This document shows positions 59,025 to 64,000 of a stretch of 64,000 nucleotides of DNA, piece after piece. Where the stretch lies: the NCBI GenBank assembly GCA_002270565.1, contig NQMI01000004.1, forward strand, positions 558,001 through 622,000, read 5' to 3'. The first letter of the stretch is position 1. Every line of letters begins with the position of its first letter. The DNA is from Stenocarpella maydis (lineage: Eukaryota; Ascomycota; Sordariomycetes; Diaporthales; Diaporthaceae). The notes below the pieces were generated by a model, which was given only the letters and a program-made list of their open reading frames with translations, ran no database searches and was not told the origin of the DNA. Both the position numbers and the translations under genes were made by a program.

Positions 59025-61721
59025 CTTGACTTTGGTCGATCACACGATTTCTCTCCGTACCACTGGGGAGGGGAAGGAAAAGAAACAAAAAGTTGGATGC
59101 GGCGTTCGATGACTTGGTGATTGACCGACTGACTTCACAACACACGAGGGCCGCTTTGGGGGGGAGTCCTGATGGGGTCGCAGTCGACTGGCTTGGGTGT
59201 GAAAAATCCCACAGGGCAAAATGTGCCTGGAGAAACTTACGGCCGTCCTCCGCCCTGGACCCACATTGATCTCAGCAGGCTCAGACTTTGCGGCCAAGCT
59301 TCCAGCTAGCTGGTTTTGACAGTCAGCCTACCTAGGTACGGAGTACTTAGCTGGATTAGCTAACATCTCCGCCTTTCTCGCTCCTGCGACCGTCCCAAGC
59401 CCACGTGTGCATGCAGCGATGCAACCAGAACGACTGAAGAGCCTCGCTCCCAAATCCCAGCCCGCTGCAGCACATCTTATCTGCACGTGCGAGGTCACGA
59501 GACATTATCGACACCCATCTGACCCTGCTCGATACCTAGTAGCGTACAGTAATGTACAGATTAACCAAGCGCGCTTTATCTCGTGCCCCACGTATGATGC
59601 AATGCCCGAGTGGCTGTTCCTCGCCGATAGTTTCTGCGGGATCCTCCCATCTCGCTGTCCGAAAGATCTAACGTCAGGGCTGGCTCGCGCCCCCGAGCCC
59701 CCCTGATACCGGAGTCGCTATCGGACTTGAATGGTGTCTGGGACGGGGCCTTGTTGAAACATCACCGATTTTGCCGGTCGTTGCGAGCTCGGCCAGGATG
59801 CTCGGATGCACCACAAGCCCCAGGGCCGTGGAGGTGATGGATGAAGGTAATTCACTTGCCTGGCTAGTCCAAAAGCCTGGATGTTCTCTTCCGGGACGCA
59901 CGGTGACAACCTGCGATAGTTGCGGCAGAGCGCTGGAAGTCATGCAGTGGGTTCGCTGCTGCTATCGCTCGTTCGCAGTCCTGCCAAGTCCCGATATGTC
60001 CGGAGCGAGGAAACGTCAAGCTGCGCACTGCCAGACTGCACGAAGCTACCTTGCTCTCGCTGCCTTGACAGGTTAATTCCGTAGTGCCGTCTTGACCACC
60101 ACCATGGTTTTGCAGCAGCTGGAGCTGCTGCTCCTGCCGATGACATCCTTTGTACCCTGGGGAGGTGGAAGCGAAGCTCATAGGCGTAATGCTTTCCACA
60201 GGTGCAGTCAGCACCACCGCCTTGGTCCTGTGCTCGGCTGTTGTTGAGCGCCTCGCGGGTATTGTGCTATGCCACTGATAAGTGAGCGTCTATAGTACAC
60301 TACACAACGTCACCATAGGTTGAGTCAGGGGCAAGGGAAGCAAAGCTCCAACGAGCGCTTCTACGTTGCCTCGGCCAGCGGGCAGGGAACCCCCCCCCCC
60401 CCAACCAGAATCAGACAAGTCTGGAAAGCCTTCCTATCGGCAGGTATAAATAAAGTGTCTATACATAGTCAAGCCAAGCTGCAGGCCCGCCAGATCAGAC
60501 TGGTGCGCTCAAACCGTCGTGTTTCGCATCCCTGAGCGATTTTTCAAATGTTCCCATGTTACAAATCCCACGGCGGAGGACCGAGAGGGTTCCACCTATG
60601 GGTGGACAAGTCGCCGGCCTCAACAAAAGCCTGGCGGAACAAACGGTAGTTAAGAGGGTCCGAGGGTCCGCCGAAACTGTAGTCACTGCGGATCCCGTAT
60701 CTACCGTGTGCCATGACATGGCAAACGGTTCTGCACTACTATAGTACTCTCGCGACAGCCCTGTGCCGTCATGATGATTAACGGCTTCCACCGGCGATTC
60801 CCTATAAATCGAGAGGCCCGATTCTGACATGAAATCAGATACGCAGCCTGTCCTCGGACCCTCTTCTGCCCGTACCACTGAATAAGACGGCTGGGGACCG
60901 ACAGTTCTACTTGGATGATGTCGGTCTGGTGAAACATGTACGAGCGAGTACCCAGGTACCTCCGGGCAGAACATTAGATGGACCCACTCACGATTCAACC
61001 GAGGATTTGCTGCTAAAAAGTCTTTGTCTCGCCGTCCAAGAACGCCAGCCACTTTGTGATATGTACATACGTGGTAGTGTTGGAGGACGCGTGCTGAGGT
61101 CCTAGGTACCGATATCTAAGTATATACCTAGATATGGTATATAGATGGGAAAGTATTGAATTTACAAACCCTTCAGACAATGGTTCGGTCCTCTTCACAG
61201 CCACGCCATCGTTAGTAGAAACCAGCAGACAGAATTCGTCCCTTGTACGGAGTAGCATCGTGTGCTCTTACAGTATTAGCAGGCCAGCTTTGACGTGGGA
61301 GGGGATACCCCGCGGCGACAGCCCTTGCTCGCGGGACGAGCGGATGGGCCTGAGTAAGCCGTTTCTTGCCTGCACTATCCAAGTGCCAGCGCCTATCCAG
61401 GATTCCGGGTACCTCGCCCAACAGCCAGCCAGCCTACTTATGTTCCCTACGTAGGAGATACCTGGGCAAGCTTGGGCAGCTCCTGGTCCCCTCCAAAGCC
61501 AAGTCTGCGCATCACACCCCTCGGAAAACCGATTAATTAACCCCGACAGTGAGGCTTGGTCCTCTGCTTCTCCAGCTTTGACGTCGTCCCGCTCCGCCCG
61601 GTCTGCTCTCACCCAGGTCGCCTCTCTACAAAGCTGTTTTGCCCACCTTAACTGTGGCCTCTGCCAGGCATTCTCTCCTTCAGTCCTTCCAACAAACAGT
61701 ACAAGCAAAACATTCCTGAAG
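59025..61721. other. Divergent intergenic region, 2.7 kb
   Basis: This separates the divergent eL33 and G6PD genes. It holds a fused TACCTAGGTACGGAGTA motif (59329-59345), another TACGGAGTA (61246), a C-run (60391-60402) and a pyrimidine-rich G6PD leader from about 61540. No gene is supported; the open frames 60495-61052 (minus) and 61268-61903 (minus) lack protein-like features. Confidence 0.5.
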
Positions 61722-63689
61722 ATGGCGTCCGCCGAGTTACACTCTGCCGCATCGTAAGTGCCCGTAACCCTGCGCGCAAGCTCCCACCTGGCACCCCCGC
61801 TATCGCACTCTCGAGGGGAGGAGGCTGCACCGCCGCCAGCAGCTCGCGCCTTGTGAGCTCCCTCGAGAGCGCCCTCCCCCCCGAGAGCCCCTTCGATGGA
61901 CAATCCTGTGCCCTGCCCTGCCCTTGCGCGCGGGGCTCCTAAGCTTGTTCAGTTCCCAGATTGGTTCTCTATCGACCACGAGACTAACCCTGCGTTAAAC
62001 TCAGGGCTTTGGAGCTCAAGGACAACACCGTGATTGTGGTCCTCGGAGCCTCCGGAGACCTGGCAAAGAAGAAGACAGTAAGCCATCTGAACATGCAACC
62101 TGCCCCGGCGCCTCCTTCGCACATGCTAATTGTCCTCAGTACCCCGCCCTGTTCGGTCTCGTAAGCAACTTCCCGCCAGTCTCGGCTCGTTTTCGAGACT
62201 TTGACGAGCTAATGATGCCCTGTGAAGTTCCGCAACCAGTTCCTGCCCAAGGACATTAAGATTGTCGGCTATGCCAGAACCAAGATGGATCACGAGGAGT
62301 ATCTGCGGAGGATCAAGTCATACATCAAGACTCCCACCAAGGATATGGAGAAGATGCTTGAGGACTTCTGCAAGCTCTGCACCTATGTCTCTGGTCAGTA
62401 CGACAAGGACGAGTCCTTCCTGGGCCTCAACAAGCACCTGGAAGAGATCGAGAAGGGGCGCAAGGAGGCACACCGTCTGTTCTACATGGCTCTGCCACCA
62501 AGCGTCTTCACCATCGTCTCCCAACACCTCAAGAGGTGCTGCTACCCCACCAAGGGCATTGCTCGTGTGATTGTCGAGAAGCCGTTCGGCAAGGACCTCG
62601 CAAGCTCCCGAGAGCTCCAAAAGTCCCTGGAGCCCGACTGGAAGGAGGATGAGCTCTTCCGCATCGACCACTACCTCGGCAAGGAGATGGTCAAGAACAT
62701 CCTGATCCTGCGATTCGGTAACTCGTTCCTCGGGGCCACCTGGAACCGCCACCACATCGACAACGTCCAGATCACCTTCAAGGAGCCGTTCGGCACCGAA
62801 GGCCGCGGCGGCTACTTTGACGAGTTTGGTATTATCCGAGACGTAATGCAGAACCATCTACTCCAGGTCCTGACTCTCCTGGCTATGGAGCGCCCCATCT
62901 CCTTCTCCTCGGAGGACATCCGAGACGAGAAGGTGCGAGTACTCCGCGCCATTCCCGCCATCGAGCCCAAGAACGTCATCATCGGGCAGTATGGCAAGTC
63001 CCTCGACGGAAGCAAGCCCTCGTACAAGGAAGACGACACCGTCCCCAAGGACTCCCGGTGCCCAACCTTCTGTGCGCTGGTCGCCTATATCAAGAACGAG
63101 CGTTGGGACGGCGTGCCCTTCATTATGAAGGCCGGAAAGGCATTGAACGAGCAGAAGACGGAGATTCGGGTCCAGTTCAAAGACGTTACCTCGGGAATCT
63201 TTAAGGACATTCCCAGGAACGAGCTGGTCATGCGGATCCAGCCCAACGAGAGTGTCTACATCAAGATGAACTCCAAGCTGCCTGGCCTCAGCATGCAGAC
63301 TGTAGTGACGGAGCTGGATCTCACCTACCGCCGGCGGTTCTCCGACCTGAAGATCCCTGAGGCATACGAGTCGTTGATTCTCGACTGCCTGAAGGGCGAC
63401 CACTCCAACTTTGTCCGTGATGACGAGCTGGATGCCAGCTGGAGGATCTTCACACCCCTCCTGCACTACCTCGACGACAACAAGGAGATTATTCCCATGG
63501 AGTACCCATATGGTAGGGCAGCCTTCAGCTTGCATCATCCTGAGAAATGACTTGCTAATTCTGCTTGCAGGCTCTCGTGGACCGGCTGTCCTCGATGACT
63601 TCACCGCTTCATACGGTTATAGGTTCAGCGATGCTGCTGGTTACCAATGGCCTACGACATCAGCTGTGCAGCCCACCAACAAGTTGTAA
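61722..63689 (+). CDS. zwf1: Glucose-6-phosphate 1-dehydrogenase
   Basis: There are five exons, 61722-61753, 62005-62077, 62140-62160 (21 nt), 62228-63512 and 63571-63689; the product is 509 residues, as expected for fungal G6PD. It catalyses the first step of the oxidative pentose phosphate pathway in the cytosol, making 6-phosphogluconolactone and NADPH. The NADP fingerprint GASGDLAKKK (25-34) is joined to TYPALFGLFRNQFLPKDIK by two short-exon splices. The active-site motif RIDHYLGKE (187-195) with its catalytic-region His, the EKPFGKDLASS substrate loop and KAGKALNEQKTEIRVQF are all intact. The C-terminus reads YGYRFSDAAGYQWPTTSAV then QPTNKL and a stop at 63687-63689. That stop overlaps a perfect donor (GTAAGT at 63686), see findings. 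Confidence 0.95.
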
Positions 63690-64000
63690 GTGCTTCTTTC
63701 TGAACACGAGTTAGTCTCATCTTGCTGGCTGGGTAATGAACGAGGGGCATATATGCTGACACAAGAATCAGCTAAAGAGTAATATCATGAGGTCTTCTGG
63801 CGCATTAGGACTGGACGAATGACGGAGGTACAAGGGCGTTCTGTAGACGACGAGGATACGGTGTCAAAACCGGTACCTGGGGTCTCGGCTGTTGCAGAGG
63901 TGATGTGATAGTTAAAAAGGCACTCCCAATTGACTTGCCACTCAAATTTTCCCATTGAGATATATATATATGTATATTGCAATGTGCAAATTGAAAAACT
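63690..64000. other. 3' flank of the G6PD gene
   Basis: This holds the 3' UTR, including a possible 86-nt intron (63686-63771) and a (TA)n run at about 63961-63975. No further gene is visible before the window ends. Confidence 0.5.

Noticed and set aside
60495..61052. 185-codon minus-strand open frame
   Set aside because: No homology, no start context, and composition like random GC-rich DNA; it overlaps other open frames.
61268..61903. 211-codon minus-strand frame antisense to the G6PD 5' end
   Set aside because: It overlaps the first G6PD exon and intron and has no family features.

Overview
The window is nuclear DNA of a filamentous ascomycete (Pezizomycotina, most likely a Sordariomycete; species not determinable by reading). 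The evidence is: genes with short introns (about 53-235 nt) bounded by GTRNGT and YAG with CTGAC-type branch points; fungus-restricted families (HsbA-type cell-wall protein, DUF3602, DUF2406, SIT siderophore transporter, alpha-1,3-glucan synthase); pyrimidine-rich 5' leaders; and AT-rich, stop-riddled transposon DNA of the kind left by repeat-induced point mutation (RIP). No bacterial operons, CRISPR arrays or phage genes are visible.

Layout. 1-13.5 kb: a small GPI-type serine/threonine-rich surface protein (+), a Gln/Tyr/Gly-rich low-complexity protein (+), an HsbA-type secreted protein (+) and a beta-carbonic anhydrase (+), separated by long gene-free stretches. 14-20.4 kb: a siderophore-iron transporter (-), a tRNA-Tyr with intron inside an AT-rich island, then a collapsed alpha-1,3-glucan synthase pseudogene (-). 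22.4-31.4 kb: a twin-histidine ammonium transporter (-) and a long coiled-coil protein (-). 31.4-41 kb: a decayed, gene-free block holding a complete but dead Mutator-like (MULE) transposon with terminal inverted repeats and target-site duplication. 41-50.8 kb: a conserved housekeeping block with a DUF3602 protein (-), a Fun30-type SNF2 remodeller (+), VMA21 (+) and a DUF2406 protein (-). 50.8-58.2 kb: a gene-free block rich in simple repeats. 58.2-63.7 kb: ribosomal protein eL33 (-) and glucose-6-phosphate dehydrogenase (+).

The genes do not form an obvious pathway cluster. They are an ordinary mixture of surface proteins, nutrient uptake (iron-siderophore, ammonium), CO2/bicarbonate interconversion, chromatin remodelling, V-ATPase assembly, translation and NADPH supply, interspersed with relic DNA. 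I see no clearly new multi-gene system. The points most worth a second look are the full-length RIP-mutated MULE, the glucan-synthase relic, a 10-nt micro-exon in the eL33 gene, a splice donor overlapping the G6PD stop codon, and two short motifs (TACGGAGTA and the palindrome TACCTAGGTA) scattered through the non-coding DNA far more often than chance predicts. Exon boundaries were placed by reading splice signals and keeping the frame; none is supported by transcript data.
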